Source: Burkholderiaceae bacterium (GTDB taxonomy: Bacteria; Pseudomonadota; Gammaproteobacteria; Burkholderiales; Burkholderiaceae_C). Taken from it: a DNA stretch of 64,000 bases. A model generated the notes under the pieces. That model was not told the DNA's origin. It searched no databases and saw nothing but the letters and a program-made list of their open reading frames with translations. The first letter of the stretch is position 1. Every line of letters begins with the position of its first letter. Made by a program: the position numbers and the translations under genes. The stretch lies in contig JAEUOU010000031.1 of NCBI GenBank assembly GCA_016790575.1, positions 1 through 64,000 on the forward strand, in the 5' to 3' direction. Below, piece after piece: positions 1 to 8,995 of this stretch.

Positions 1-163
<163 letters not shown>

Positions 164-186
164 TCAGGGGTTGAACAACAAGGAAC

Positions 187-2217
187 TCAGCGTGCGAGCA
201 CGGCCTGCACCGTATCCGCCACGTTCTCTGGGGTGAAGCCGAAGTGTTTGAACAGCACCGGCGCAGGCGCCGATTCGCCATAGGTGTCCAGGCCGACCAC
301 GGCCGCAACGCCATACTTCCACCAGCCGTCGGTGGACCCCATCTCCACGGCGATACGGGGCAGCCGGGCCGGCAATACCTCGGCCTTGTACTCGGCGGTC
401 TGGCGGTCGAAGGCGGTGGTGCTGGGCATGGAGACCACCCGCACGGCGATCTTCTTCTGGGCGAGCAGTTCCTGGGCCTTCAGTGCCAGTTGCACCTCGG
501 AGCCGGTGGCGATGATCACGGCCTGCAGCTTTTTCTTCAGTCCCAGCTGGGACGGCTCGGCCAGGATGTAGGCGCCGCGACTGATCTCGCCCAGATCGCT
601 TTTGGGCGCGTAGGGCAGGTTCTGGCGCGACAGCAGCAAAGCCGTCGGTTTGTCCTTGTTCTGCAGGGCCACGGCCCAGGCCACGGCCGTTTCGGCGGTA
701 TCGGCCGGACGCCAGACGTCCAGGTTGGGAATCAGGCGCAGGCTGGCGGCGTGCTCGACAGACTGGTGCGTCGGGCCGTCCTCGCCCAGGCCGATGGAAT
801 CGTGCGTGAACACATGAATCACGCGCTGCTTCATCAGCGCGGCCATGCGGATGGCATTGCGGCTGTAGTCGCTGAAAGTCAGGAAAGTGCCGCCGTAGGG
901 GATGTAGCCACCGTGCAGCGCCACGCCATTCATGATCGCGGCCATGCCGAACTCGCGCACGCCGTAGTTGATGTGGCGGCCGATCTGGCCGTTTTCGGTC
1001 AGCACCACCTCGCCGGCCAGGTCCACGCGCATCGCCGGGGTGGACTTGGTGTTGGTCAGGTTGGAGCCGGTCAGATCCGCCGAGCCGCCCAGCAGTTCGG
1101 GCATGGCGGCAGTGAAAGCTTCCAGCGCAATCTGCGAGGCCTTGCGCGAGGCGACGGTTTCTGCCTTTTCGTGGGCGGAAATGGTGGCGTCCACGGCGGT
1201 CTGGGCGAAGTGTTTGGGCAGCTCGCCCTTCATGCGCCGTGTGAACTCGCGGGCCAGCGCCGGGTGGGCCGCCTTGTAGGCGGCAAATCGGGCGTCCCAT
1301 GCGGCTTCGGCGGCCAGCCCTTGGGTCTTGGCATCCCAGTCGGCATAGACCTCCTTGGGGACCACAAACGGTGGGTGCGACCAGCCGATGGCTTCACGGG
1401 TGAGCTTGATCTCTTCGGCGCCGAGCGGTTCGCCGTGGGCCTTGGCGGTATTGGCGCGGTTGGGGCTGCCTTTGCCGATGTGGGTCTTGCAGATGATCAG
1501 CGAAGGCTTGTCGGCGCTGTTCTTCGCGTCGGCAATGGCGCGCGAGACTGCATCGACATCGTGACCGTCGACCGGGCCGATCACATTCCAGCCGTAGGCG
1601 GCGAACCGCTGGGCCGTGTTGTCGACGAACCAGGGGGAAACCTGGCCGTCGATGGAGATGCCGTTGTCGTCGTACAGCGCCACGAGTTTGTTGAGCTTCC
1701 AGGCGCCGGCCAGCGCGCAGGCCTCATGGCTGATGCCTTCCATCAGGCAGCCATCACCCAGGAACACCCAGGTGTGGTGGTCGACGATGGCGTGGCCCTC
1801 GCGGTTGAATTCCTTGGCCAGCAGCTTCTCGGCCAGCGCCATGCCGACCGCATTGGTGATGCCCTGACCCAGCGGGCCGGTGGTGGTTTCGACGCCGGGG
1901 GTGATGCCGGTCTCGGGGTGGCCGGCCGTCTTGCTGTGCAACTGGCGGAAGTTCTTGAGCTCGCCGATCGGCAGCTTGTAGCCCGTGAGGTGCAGCAGCG
2001 CATAGATCAGCATGGAGCCATGGCCGTTCGACAGCACGAAACGGTCACGATCAAACCAGTTCGGATTGCGCGGGTTGTGACGCAGGTGCTGTCCCCACAG
2101 CGCCACGGCCATGTCGGCCATGCCCATGGGCGCGCCGGGATGCCCGGAGTTGGCTTGTTGAACGGCGTCCATTGCCAGGGCGCGGATCGCGCTGGCCATC
2201 TGTTGGGTGTTTGCCAT
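187..2217 (-). CDS. tkt: Transketolase
   Basis: A 676-residue thiamine-diphosphate enzyme that moves two-carbon units between sugar phosphates in the pentose phosphate pathway. Seen: [10 protein letters not shown] near residue 26, SNGHGSML near 64, the TPP/Mg motif GDGCLMEG near 155 followed by [10 protein letters not shown], and the middle-domain stretch SADLTGSN; length is normal for bacterial transketolase. The reading frame stays open upstream to 2604, but the start at 2217 is chosen because [20 protein letters not shown] is the normal family N terminus and GGAG lies about 9 nt before it. Same strand as gap, which follows closely; speD is divergent upstream. Confidence 0.96.
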   Translation of the reverse strand: MANTQQMASAIRALAMDAVQQANSGHPGAPMGMADMAVALWGQHLRHNPRNPNWFDRDRFVLSNGHGSMLIYALLHLTGYKLPIGELKNFRQLHSKTAGHPETGITPGVETTTGPLGQGITNAVGMALAEKLLAKEFNREGHAIVDHHTWVFLGDGCLMEGISHEACALAGAWKLNKLVALYDDNGISIDGQVSPWFVDNTAQRFAAYGWNVIGPVDGHDVDAVSRAIADAKNSADKPSLIICKTHIGKGSPNRANTAKAHGEPLGAEEIKLTREAIGWSHPPFVVPKEVYADWDAKTQGLAAEAAWDARFAAYKAAHPALAREFTRRMKGELPKHFAQTAVDATISAHEKAETVASRKASQIALEAFTAAMPELLGGSADLTGSNLTNTKSTPAMRVDLAGEVVLTENGQIGRHINYGVREFGMAAIMNGVALHGGYIPYGGTFLTFSDYSRNAIRMAALMKQRVIHVFTHDSIGLGEDGPTHQSVEHAASLRLIPNLDVWRPADTAETAVAWAVALQNKDKPTALLLSRQNLPYAPKSDLGEISRGAYILAEPSQLGLKKKLQAVIIATGSEVQLALKAQELLAQKKIAVRVVSMPSTTAFDRQTAEYKAEVLPARLPRIAVEMGSTDGWWKYGVAAVVGLDTYGESAPAPVLFKHFGFTPENVADTVQAVLAR

Positions 2218-2322
2218 GAAGGCGGCTCCGGTGGGAAAGTCAGGGTAACCCCGAATTTTACCGCTGCGACTGCTGGCAGCCCCGACCGGGTGTCGGGCGT
2301 GCAGGTGTACTACAGTGCGCTC

Positions 2323-2691
2323 ATGCAAGGCCTGCACCTGACCGCCGACTGCCACCAATGCCAGTGTGACCCCCGCTGGCTGGAGGATGCCGACCTGCTG
2401 GGGCAGGCCTGTCTGGATGCCGTGCGCCGCGCCGGGCTGCAGCCGGTCAACCAGGTCTTTCATGTGTTCCCGCCCACCCCCCGCGGACCCGGCGGGGTGA
2501 CCGCGGCCATACTGCTGGCCGAAAGCCACCTGTGTGTTCATACCTGGCCCGAGCTTGCGGCGGTGACGCTGGATGTTTATGTCTGCAACTTCGGTGCTGA
2601 CCATGATGCGCAGGCCCAGGCCCTGTCTGACGCCTTGATCGCGTTGCTCCAGCCGGCCGATCTGCGGCGCGCGGTCATGCGCCGGGGCTGA
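2323..2691 (+). CDS. speD: S-adenosylmethionine decarboxylase proenzyme (SpeD-like)
   Basis: A 122-residue pyruvoyl-dependent AdoMet decarboxylase that makes the aminopropyl donor for spermidine synthesis. The signature is [12 protein letters not shown] at residues about 68-79. In this family the chain self-cleaves between the Glu and Ser of the ESH triplet and the Ser becomes the pyruvoyl group. The later LDVYVCNFG segment corresponds to the usual DVFTCG region. The size fits the short bacterial class. The ATG at 2323 gives a compact protein; a GTG at 2290 is an alternative start. It is divergent from tkt. A membrane-embedded spermidine-synthase-like gene lies about 10 kb away (12517-14148), so the two may feed one pathway. 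Confidence 0.88.
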   Translation: MQGLHLTADCHQCQCDPRWLEDADLLGQACLDAVRRAGLQPVNQVFHVFPPTPRGPGGVTAAILLAESHLCVHTWPELAAVTLDVYVCNFGADHDAQAQALSDALIALLQPADLRRAVMRRG

Positions 2692-2795
2692 GGGCGCACG
2701 AACGGGCCGAGCCCCCCGGTTTGGGGGGTTGCCCCGGTGGCAACTCCTGCCTACGCTCAGCTTTCTTCATTCAGGCAGCAGTTCAGGAGGATTCC

Positions 2796-3785
2796 ATGCG
2801 TTCCATTCTTCAAGCGGGTTTGACGGGTATTGCGGCGGCAGCTTTGCTGGCCGCTTGCGGCGGTGACGGCGACAGCACCACGGCCGCTCCCACCCCCACG
2901 CCGACGCCCACCCCGGTCGAGACCACCATTTCCGGCTCGGCCGTCAAAGGCCCGGTCAACGGCGCCACCGTCACCGCGAAAAAGGCCGACGGCTCGGCCT
3001 GCGGCAGCGCCACGACCAATGCACAGGGCCAGTACAGCCTGAAGACCACCTGTACCGGCGACCTGATCATCGAGGTGTCCGGCGGCAACTACACTGACGA
3101 GGCCACCGGCCTGACCACCGCGCTGAGTACCCCGATGCGGGTGGTCGTGGCGGCCAACGGTGGCACCGTGACCGGCATCGCCACGCCGCTGACGACCATG
3201 GCCTACACCTATGCCTTCCAGAGCAGCAACGCCGTCACCCAGGCGGCGTTCGATGCCCAGGCCCAGAAGATCGCCAGCCAGTTCGGTCTGAGCGGTGTCA
3301 ACCTGGCCACCACCCTGCCGCAGGTCACGGGCACCACCAACGCCTATGGCGACAGCATGCGCGCCATTTCCCGCTACCTGGCCACCAACAACAAGACCTT
3401 GGGCAGCCTGACCAACGAAGTCTTCAAGAACGCCGGTGACCTGACCACCTTCAACACGCTCTACAACAACGCGCTGATTGCAGTCGGTTCGCCGATTCGG
3501 GTGAACTTCTCTGCCAGTGGCTTCAATATTTCCGGTACCGGCGCTGGCGGCGGCACCGGGACCTGTGGGGTACGGGTCACGGGTTCGGTCACCGCCAACG
3601 GCTTCACGGTTCCGCTGGACCTGAACTATTGCGTCAACGGCATCGCGGCCGGTTCGTGCGAAAGTGGCAACTCCTCGCTGTCGCAGGCACTGGCCGGACA
3701 GCAAGGCGTGGTCGGTGCGGCCAACCTGCAATACAGCTACTCGGCCAGCTGCGCGGCCGGTGCCTTCACCATCACCCTGCAATAA
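2796..3785 (+). CDS. Secreted lipoprotein with carboxypeptidase-regulatory-like domain, function unknown
   Basis: A 329-residue predicted lipoprotein. Residues 1-20 form a signal peptide ending in the lipobox LAAC, with Cys21 as the acylation site, followed by a GGDGDS spacer and a Thr/Pro repeat (about residues 31-38). The next segment, about 43-100, reads SGSAVKGPVNGATVTAKKAD and then NAQGQYSL, the pattern of a carboxypeptidase-regulatory-like (transthyretin-fold) beta domain. The rest is Thr/Asn/Gly-rich with a few Cys pairs near the C terminus. AGGAGG at 2785-2790 is an excellent ribosome site for the ATG at 2796. A strong terminator follows at 3821-3847, so this is a single-gene unit. 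No specific function can be assigned. Confidence 0.8.
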   Translation: MRSILQAGLTGIAAAALLAACGGDGDSTTAAPTPTPTPTPVETTISGSAVKGPVNGATVTAKKADGSACGSATTNAQGQYSLKTTCTGDLIIEVSGGNYTDEATGLTTALSTPMRVVVAANGGTVTGIATPLTTMAYTYAFQSSNAVTQAAFDAQAQKIASQFGLSGVNLATTLPQVTGTTNAYGDSMRAISRYLATNNKTLGSLTNEVFKNAGDLTTFNTLYNNALIAVGSPIRVNFSASGFNISGTGAGGGTGTCGVRVTGSVTANGFTVPLDLNYCVNGIAAGSCESGNSSLSQALAGQQGVVGAANLQYSYSASCAAGAFTITLQ

Positions 3786-3820
3786 GCCCAAGGCCGCGCC
3801 CCACCGGGCGCTCGCCGGCC

Positions 3821-3847
3821 AAAGCCACCCGCCGGGTGGCTTTTTTC
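3821..3847 (+). terminator. Rho-independent terminator after the 2796 lipoprotein gene
   Basis: Stem GCCACCC/GGGTGGC with a short GCC loop, preceded by AAA and followed by TTTTTT. It lies 36 bp after the lipoprotein stop and ends before the start of the MurU-like gene. Confidence 0.85.
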
Positions 3848-3897
3848 TTGGCCGCCGATAATCCGCCGATGCCCCGCCAGCCCCGACGCCTTCCCAC

Positions 3898-4638
3898 ATG
3901 ACCGCCGCGATGATCCTGGCCGCCGGCCGCGGCCAGCGCATGCGGCCGCTGACCGACACCACGCCCAAGCCGCTGCTGGTGGTGCGCGGCAAGCCCCTGC
4001 TGCTGTGGCCGATGGAAGCGCTCGTTGCGGGGGGCTTTCGCCGCCTGGTGGTCAACACCGACTGGCTGGGCGGCCAGATTGAAGGCTTTTTTGCCGCTTA
4101 CCCAGCGTGGAATAGTCATTCTTTGCTATTGAACGGGGAGCAAATCGGCCTGACCCTCTCCGCCGAAGGCCGCGACTTTGGCCGTGCGCTGGAGACCGCC
4201 GGCGGCATCGCCCGCGCCCTGCCGCAGCTGGGCGAGGTGTTCTGGGTGCTGGCCGGCGACGTGTTTGCCCCCGACTTCACCTTCGCCCAGGCCGCGGTGG
4301 ACCGCTTCAGCGCCAGCGGCCAGCTGGCCCACCTCTGGCTGGTGCCCAACCCGCCACACCACCCGGGGGGCGACTTCGGTCTTTCGCCCGGCGGCCTGGC
4401 GCTCAACCAGGCGGACACCCGCTACACCTTCAGCACCATCGCGCTGTACCGCCGCGCGCTGTTTGAGGTGCCCTGGTGCGACATCCCGCCCGGCAACCCG
4501 GACGGCGTGGTCGCGCCGCTGGCACCCCTGCTGCGCCGCGCCATCGACGCGGGCCGCGTCAGCGCCGCGCTGTACACCGGCCGCTGGACCGACGTCGGCA
4601 CGCCCGAGCGCCTGGCCGAACTCAACGCCACCGCCTGA
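3898..4638 (+). CDS. Nucleotidyltransferase, MurU / mannose-1-phosphate guanylyltransferase-like, carrying an in-frame repeat element
   Basis: A 246-residue sugar-phosphate nucleotidyltransferase. The N terminus has the family signature AAGRGQRMRPLTDTTPKPLL (residues about 8-27), where the Arg and Lys contact the NTP. LAGDVF near residue 118 provides the metal-binding Asp, and WTDVGTPERL ends the domain. The short single-domain form resembles MurU (N-acetylmuramate-1-phosphate uridylyltransferase of cell-wall recycling) or a GDP/UDP-sugar synthase; the partner kinase AmgK is not visible, so the substrate is uncertain. Residues about 65-78 (YPAWNSHSLL region) are encoded by a copy of the dispersed repeat in reverse orientation, in a loop that is variable in the family. 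pepP follows 22 bp downstream on the same strand. Confidence 0.8.
   Translation: MTAAMILAAGRGQRMRPLTDTTPKPLLVVRGKPLLLWPMEALVAGGFRRLVVNTDWLGGQIEGFFAAYPAWNSHSLLLNGEQIGLTLSAEGRDFGRALETAGGIARALPQLGEVFWVLAGDVFAPDFTFAQAAVDRFSASGQLAHLWLVPNPPHHPGGDFGLSPGGLALNQADTRYTFSTIALYRRALFEVPWCDIPPGNPDGVVAPLAPLLRRAIDAGRVSAALYTGRWTDVGTPERLAELNATA
4089..4129 (-). repeat. Dispersed repeat, copy A (inside the MurU-like gene)
   Basis: Reads, on the minus strand, ATAGCAAAGAATGACTATTC followed by CACGCTGGGTAAGCGGC and AAAA. It is colinear with the family core ATAGC-N11-N7-GCTGGGTA. It is fully inside the coding sequence on the opposite strand and keeps the frame open. Local codon use (agt, cat, tct, ttg, cta) is AT-richer than the surrounding gene. 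Confidence 0.85.
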
Positions 4639-4660
4639 ACCCCTTCCTTTCGGAGCGCCC

Positions 4661-6046
4661 ATGACCCTTTCGATCCACGCCCAGCGCCGCGCCCGCGTCG
4701 CCGCCCAGCTGGGCGCCGGCGGCATCGCCATCGTGCCCACCGCGCCCGAGCGCGCCCGCAACCGCGACAGCGACTTCCTCTTCCGGCACGACAGCTATTT
4801 CTATTACCTCACCGGCTTTTCCGAGCCGAACGCCTGGCTGGTCATCACCGGCGACGGCCGCAGCACCCTGTTCTGCCAGCCCAAGGACCTGGAGCGCGAA
4901 ATCTGGGACGGCATCCGCCTCGGCCCCGCCGCTGCCCCGGCGCACCTGGGCGTGGACGAGGCCTGGTCCGTCACCGAGCTGAATGCGCGCCTGCCCCAAC
5001 TGCTGGAAAACCGCCGCACCGTCTGGTACCCGTTTGCCACCCATGCCGGGCTGGAAGGCCGAATCGACGGCTGGCTGCAGTCGGTCCGGGCCCGGGTGCG
5101 CTACGGCGCCCTGTGCCCCGGCGCCCAGCACGACCTGTGCGCCATCCTGGACGAAATGCGCCTGATCAAGGACCCCCACGAGCAGGACGTGATGCGCCGC
5201 GCCGCGCAGATCAGCGCCCGTGCCCACATCCGCGCCATGCAGCGCAGCGCCGCCATGCTGCGCGCCGGCCAGGACGTGCGCGAATACCACCTGGACGCCG
5301 AGCTGCTGTACGAATTCCGCCAGCACGGCTCGCAATACCCGGCCTACGGCAGCATCGTCGCCGCCGGCGCCAACGCCTGTGTGCTGCACTACCGCGCCGA
5401 CAACGCCCCCATCCGCGACGGCGAACTGGTGCTGATCGACGCCGGCTGCGAGCTGGACGGCTACGCCAGCGACATCACCCGCACCTTCCCCGCCAACGGC
5501 CGCTTCACCGGCCCGCAGCGCGCCCTGTACGACCTGGTGCTGGCCGCACAGGAGGCCGCCATTGCCGCCACCCGGCCCGGCGCCCGCTTCACCGAGCCGC
5601 ACGAAGCCGCCGTGCGTGTGCTCACCCAGGGCATGTTCGACCTGAAGCTGCTGGACAAAGACCAGCACGGCACGCTGGAAGACGCCATCCACCACCGCCA
5701 CTACTTCGCCCACTACATGCACCGCACCGGCCACTGGCTGGGCATGGACGTGCACGACTGCGGCAGCTATGTCGAGCCCACCGAAGTGGGCCAGACCCAC
5801 GAGCGCCGCGACCCCCTGAGCGGCGAAACCATCACCGACCGCCCCAGCCGCATCCTGCGCCCCGGCATGGCCCTGACCATCGAGCCCGGCCTGTACGTGC
5901 GCCCCAGCGACGGCATCCCCAAAGAGTTCTGGAACATCGGCATCCGCATCGAAGACGACGCCTTCGTCACCGAAACCGGCTGCGAACTGACCACGCGGGA
6001 CGTGCCGGTGAAGGCGGACGAGATCGAGGCGGTGATGCGGGGGTGA
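4661..6046 (+). CDS. pepP: Xaa-Pro aminopeptidase (aminopeptidase P)
   Basis: A 461-residue cytosolic dimetal peptidase that releases the N-terminal residue before proline. The N-terminal domain carries FRHDSYFYYLTGF (about residues 43-55), typical of PepP. In the C-terminal creatinase-fold domain the metal ligands can be placed at Asp260 and Asp271 (DAGCELDGYASDITRTFP), His358 (HRTGHWLGMDVHD), Glu408 (IEPGLYV) and Glu431 (IRIEDD). The first two positions match those of the E. coli enzyme. The ATG at 4661 follows a CGGAG ribosome site. The gene sits 22 bp after the nucleotidyltransferase and is probably cotranscribed with it. Confidence 0.95.
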   Translation: MTLSIHAQRRARVAAQLGAGGIAIVPTAPERARNRDSDFLFRHDSYFYYLTGFSEPNAWLVITGDGRSTLFCQPKDLEREIWDGIRLGPAAAPAHLGVDEAWSVTELNARLPQLLENRRTVWYPFATHAGLEGRIDGWLQSVRARVRYGALCPGAQHDLCAILDEMRLIKDPHEQDVMRRAAQISARAHIRAMQRSAAMLRAGQDVREYHLDAELLYEFRQHGSQYPAYGSIVAAGANACVLHYRADNAPIRDGELVLIDAGCELDGYASDITRTFPANGRFTGPQRALYDLVLAAQEAAIAATRPGARFTEPHEAAVRVLTQGMFDLKLLDKDQHGTLEDAIHHRHYFAHYMHRTGHWLGMDVHDCGSYVEPTEVGQTHERRDPLSGETITDRPSRILRPGMALTIEPGLYVRPSDGIPKEFWNIGIRIEDDAFVTETGCELTTRDVPVKADEIEAVMRG

Positions 6047-6152
6047 AGCTGCGGTTCAACAGCACCGGGTTCGGGGTCCGGACCGAAAACGGATCTGTGA
6101 CTGCTTGAAACTGGAAGCTGTCATTCAATCCGTTCCGATGAAATCGTAACGT

Positions 6153-6626
6153 TCACGGCGAACCACCTGCAGCTTGCTGCGCGTCGGACTCGGCCTTATG
6201 GTTCGCCGCCAAACGTCGAACGGCCAAGGCAGTGAACAAAAGAATGCCAAATGGCAAGGGTAGCTCTCGCCAAGTCAGCTTTGGATACGTCTTGATCACG
6301 TGCCATGTTAGATGAGGCTGAGGCTGGGAAACGCATAACTCATAGTACTTGTAGCTCCACGGCGCCAAATAGACCAGCACACCAACGCACACCAACAACA
6401 GGGCAATGGTCCGCTTGAAGAACAAGGCGGCTGCTCCGAGCGCGAGAAGTACTAGGCCTGCAAGACGAAGGAGCAACTCTGCGAACAGCCCGTGATATGT
6501 AACGATGTCGGGACGAAAAAATATACGAAGGCCCAGGGCGTAGCCGTATATCAAATAGAGGGTCCATAGGCCTAGGACCAAGACGACCCAAGTTTCCCAA
6601 GGCTGGCGCAATAGAGGCCTAGACAT
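6153..6626 (-). CDS. Small multi-pass membrane protein, function unknown
   Basis: A 157-residue protein with about four hydrophobic segments (roughly residues 10-33, 43-66, 68-88 and 122-138), an N terminus rich in Trp and Leu and a charged Ala/Gln-rich C-terminal tail. I do not recognise the family. Base composition and codon use are clearly less GC-rich than the flanking genes. Its ATG at 6624-6626 overlaps the stop of a 25-codon ORF that has a perfect AGGAGG site, which suggests translational coupling. The neighbours are pepP (convergent) and a toxin-antitoxin pair, so this may be accessory DNA. Confidence 0.65.
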   Translation of the reverse strand: MSRPLLRQPWETWVVLVLGLWTLYLIYGYALGLRIFFRPDIVTYHGLFAELLLRLAGLVLLALGAAALFFKRTIALLLVCVGVLVYLAPWSYKYYELCVSQPQPHLTWHVIKTYPKLTWRELPLPFGILLFTALAVRRLAANHKAESDAQQAAGGSP

Positions 6627-6696
6627 AGCGGCTAACGGATTTCCAGAGCGACAAAACGTGCTCCGGAAGCGGAGAGCTGCTCGATAAGTTGGCCAT
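6619..6696 (-). CDS. 25-residue leader-type ORF coupled to the 6153-6626 membrane protein
   Basis: Encodes MANLSSSSPLPEHVLSLWKS plus five residues. It is supported by the best Shine-Dalgarno in the islet (AGGAGG at 6702-6707, 5 nt before the ATG) and by the overlap of its TAG stop (6619-6621) with the first codons of the downstream membrane gene. The reading frame is also open upstream to 6819, so a longer 66-residue product is possible. Its role may simply be to load ribosomes for the next gene. Confidence 0.45.
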   Translation of the reverse strand: MANLSSSSPLPEHVLSLWKSVSRYV

Positions 6697-6906
6697 CAAA
6701 TCCTCCTGCAAGTGGCTTTCTGCCTCAATTGGGCTATCTTCCAAGCCTGTTAAACGAATCTTGATTTTCTGGCAGAACTGACGACCACTTCCAGTGCTCC
6801 GGGTCGAATCGGGAATCAAGATGGACGGGCCTGCCCAATGTCCGTTCCCCCTGCGCTGCAGACACCCGAAACGTCATAACGGGCATCGAAGGGTCGCGTT
6901 GGTCTA

Positions 6907-7512
6907 TTACGCCAATACCTTCGTCGCCCATTCCGGCAGGTATTTCACAAGCGTCCGTGTCTCCTGCCCGCGGCAAACCGCCACGCGCACGGGCCGGTTC
7001 ACACCATCCAGGGCAGCGGTGCCCCCGCTGTCGTACAGCATGGCCAGATCGGCCCGCCGCACGGCCTGGGCCAGGTTCTTGAGAGTGCGCGGGTAGCGGG
7101 CGAGGATGCGTTCGGCGGGGACGTCGTGGCCACCTTCCTGCACGCGCTGGCGCACCCGGGCGAGCAGGCGCTGCGGGTCGTCCAGGCACACCACCAGCAA
7201 CACGACGACAAACCCGCTGTGCCGGGCCTCTTCGATCAGAGCCAATTTGGATTCGTGCGAAAACACGGTTTCGCTGACGAACGATTGCCCGCTGCGCAGC
7301 AGCTCGGCGCGCCGTGCATCGGCCCATTGGCGCGCTTGTACAGAGCGGGCTTGAGGGTCGGTGATGTGCTGCAGGTGCGCGGCTTCATGCAGGTCGGCGT
7401 TGACGAACTCGGCGTCGGCGGGGATCAAACCGTCGGCCACGACCGCCCGGTAAAGGCTGGACTTGCCGGCGCCGTTGGGGCCCGCCAGCAGGTAAAAGAC
7501 AGGCGATGCCAC
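6907..7512 (-). CDS. Zeta-toxin-family kinase (toxin of a type II TA pair)
   Basis: A 201-residue P-loop protein. The Walker A motif GPNGAGKSS spans residues 11-19. It is followed by FVNADLHE, similar to the FVNAD segment of zeta-like proteins, and SFVSETVFSH near residue 77, a typical strand-2 motif. VVVLLVVCLDD and RVRQRVQEGGHDVP complete the zeta/AAA-type core. Zeta toxins phosphorylate UDP-N-acetylglucosamine-type sugars. For chromosomal short relatives like this one the substrate is not established, so only the family is assigned. It starts 2 nt after the antitoxin stop, in the usual antitoxin-toxin order. Confidence 0.82.
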   Translation of the reverse strand: MASPVFYLLAGPNGAGKSSLYRAVVADGLIPADAEFVNADLHEAAHLQHITDPQARSVQARQWADARRAELLRSGQSFVSETVFSHESKLALIEEARHSGFVVVLLVVCLDDPQRLLARVRQRVQEGGHDVPAERILARYPRTLKNLAQAVRRADLAMLYDSGGTAALDGVNRPVRVAVCRGQETRTLVKYLPEWATKVLA

Positions 7513-7514
7513 GC

Positions 7515-7859
7515 TCAGGCAGCTTTCTTCTGGGCTGCAGCCTTTGACCGGTTGTCCAGCACGACATCCCGCACCCGCGACGCCAGGCTGCCACTCGCTT
7601 CCGCCGCCGCGAAGCGGCTTTCGATGTCGTCCAGCGTGCCTTTCAGCCGCGCCTGTCGCGCCGCCGTCTCATACCCCTCGATCGCCGCCTGTGCCTCCTG
7701 CACCGTCAGGCCGGTGTGCTCGACGACGCGGCCGAGGGTGGCCCAGTATTCGATCTGGCCGGCCACCGAGCGGCGCATCGGCTGGGCGGCCTCGCGGGCT
7801 TGCTGCACCAGGGCGGCCGGGAGTTTGACGGAGGCGAAGCCGGTCGGGGTGGTGGTCAT
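7515..7859 (-). CDS. ParD-like antitoxin
   Basis: A 114-residue protein. The N-terminal part SVKLPAALVQQAREAAQPMRRSVAGQIEYWATLGRVVE (about residues 10-47) has the layout of a ribbon-helix-helix DNA-binding domain: a short strand with alternating hydrophobics, then two helices with RSVAGQIEYW. The helical, charged C-terminal half is the likely toxin-binding part. Together with the zeta-type toxin 2 nt downstream this makes a complete TA operon, probably autoregulated through the short region upstream (7860-7950). Confidence 0.82.
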   Translation of the reverse strand: MTTTPTGFASVKLPAALVQQAREAAQPMRRSVAGQIEYWATLGRVVEHTGLTVQEAQAAIEGYETAARQARLKGTLDDIESRFAAAEASGSLASRVRDVVLDNRSKAAAQKKAA

Positions 7860-7950
7860 GGAGGCGTTCCTTTATGGCGCATTTTGCGTCATAACGAATC
7901 ATTCAGGCAAGGCAGGCGAAAACGGCGAGGTCTCGGGCACTCACCAATTC

Positions 7951-7991
7951 ATAGCAATAAATGACCTTTCCACGCTGGGTACGGGCCGAAA
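7951..7991 (+). repeat. Dispersed repeat, copy B
   Basis: Reads ATAGCAATAAATGACCTTTC then CACGCTGGGTACGGGCCGAA and A. It lies in the 172-bp gap between the antitoxin start (7859) and the J-domain gene stop (8032), both on the minus strand. Confidence 0.88.
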
Positions 7992-8006
7992 AGACCTGAA
8001 AAGCGG

Positions 8007-8027
8007 CGAAAAGGCCGTTTTCCGGCC
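8007..8027 (-). terminator. Probable rho-independent terminator of the J-domain gene 8032-8979
   Basis: On the minus strand, stem GGCCG, loop GAAAA, stem CGGCC, then TTTTCG, starting 5 bp past the stop at 8032. The stem is short (5 bp) and the T run has four bases. Confidence 0.5.
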
Positions 8028-8031
8028 CCGC

Positions 8032-8979
8032 TCAGGGCGCGTTGGCCGGCTTGATGGCAAAACCGTCCGGCAGCACGGCGGCGACCACGCCGTAGCGGCC
8101 GGGGGATTCCAGCCAGGTGCTCGGGTATTCCTCGGTGCGACGGGTGCCCAGGGCGGTGTCCAGCGCGTCCAGGATCCAGCCTTCGAGCACCGTTTCGCCG
8201 CCGGCGCGCAGCAGCTGCGCGGCGCTCTGGCGTTCCAGATGGGCCAGCACCTGGCGCTGCAGGCTTTCGCGCTGGCGCTCCAGGTGCGCCAGCAGCTTGG
8301 CGCGGTCCACGCTGCCCAGGCGCAGCTGCAGGTCCGGCACGGTGACGCGGTAACGCTCGGCGGGCGGATCGGCGGTCGTGCTGCCGGCCATTTCCACGGT
8401 GACCGGCTGGTCGAACAGGCGCAGGCTGGCGGCTTCGCGGTCGGCCAGCAGCTCCTGTTGGTAGCGGGCGCGGGCGGCGGGGTCGCGGGCCAGCAGGGCC
8501 ATCTTCCGGTCAGACAGCGCGCGCCGCTCGGCTTCGGTCCGGTCGGGTGCGGCCATGGCGGTGCGAAGCCCGTCCAGGGTGTCTGTCGGCGCGGCGCCAC
8601 CCGGCTGCAGCCACCAGGCCAGCGCCGTCGCGGCCAGGCCGCCCACCACCACCCAGGGCCAGAGTCGTCCGCCGGTCCGCGCGGGTGCCGCGGCAGGGGG
8701 CCGGGCGCGGACAGCCGCCGCCGCCAGGCCGGGTGCCGGTGGCGTGGCGCCTGGGTCGGGGCTGGCCTGGGCCGCGCGCAATTGCGCGTCGTAGGCCTGG
8801 CGCCGCACCGGGTCGGACAGTTGCTCGTAGGCCTGGGAGATGCGGGCCGCCAGCTCGGCTTTCTGTGCGTCGCCCGGGTGACGGTCCGGGTGGCAGGACT
8901 GCATCAGGCTTTTGTACGCGGCGCGGATGACCTCCGCGCTGGCGGTGGGGCTGACCTGCAGGATGTCGTAATGGGTCAC
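8032..8979 (-). CDS. Membrane-anchored J-domain protein
   Basis: A 315-residue protein. Residues 1-66 form a complete J domain (YDILQVSPTAS, the HPD motif at 30-32, YEQLSDPVRRQAYD), which in this family stimulates DnaK ATPase. After an Ala/Pro-rich linker there is one membrane segment at about 107-124 and a 190-residue C-terminal part without the Gly/Phe or zinc-finger regions of classical DnaJ. That part contains LRLGSVDRAKLLAHLERQRES followed by QVLAHLERQ, a short internal repeat. It follows the HPD-less J-domain gene after a 16-bp gap; the two probably act together, with this one supplying DnaK activation. Confidence 0.85.
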   Translation of the reverse strand: MTHYDILQVSPTASAEVIRAAYKSLMQSCHPDRHPGDAQKAELAARISQAYEQLSDPVRRQAYDAQLRAAQASPDPGATPPAPGLAAAAVRARPPAAAPARTGGRLWPWVVVGGLAATALAWWLQPGGAAPTDTLDGLRTAMAAPDRTEAERRALSDRKMALLARDPAARARYQQELLADREAASLRLFDQPVTVEMAGSTTADPPAERYRVTVPDLQLRLGSVDRAKLLAHLERQRESLQRQVLAHLERQSAAQLLRAGGETVLEGWILDALDTALGTRRTEEYPSTWLESPGRYGVVAAVLPDGFAIKPANAP

Positions 8980-8995
8980 GGCGCGGTGGGGCGGA

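Noticed and set aside
244-2322. Long plus-strand frame running into speD
   Set aside because: It is the antisense of tkt; only the part from 2323 shows a real protein family.
2710-2731. CCCCCC/GGGGGG hairpin after speD
   Set aside because: No T run follows, so a terminator call is not justified; it may be an incidental G/C run.
6750-6765. GTTTAAC resembling an integron attC core site in the low-GC islet
   Set aside because: No matching second core site or paired arms at the right distance, and no integrase in the window.
6734-7327. Minus-strand frame covering the zeta toxin and the gap before the small ORF
   Set aside because: Mostly out of frame with the toxin gene; the unique tail (WKWSSVLPENQD region) has no recognised family and no good start.
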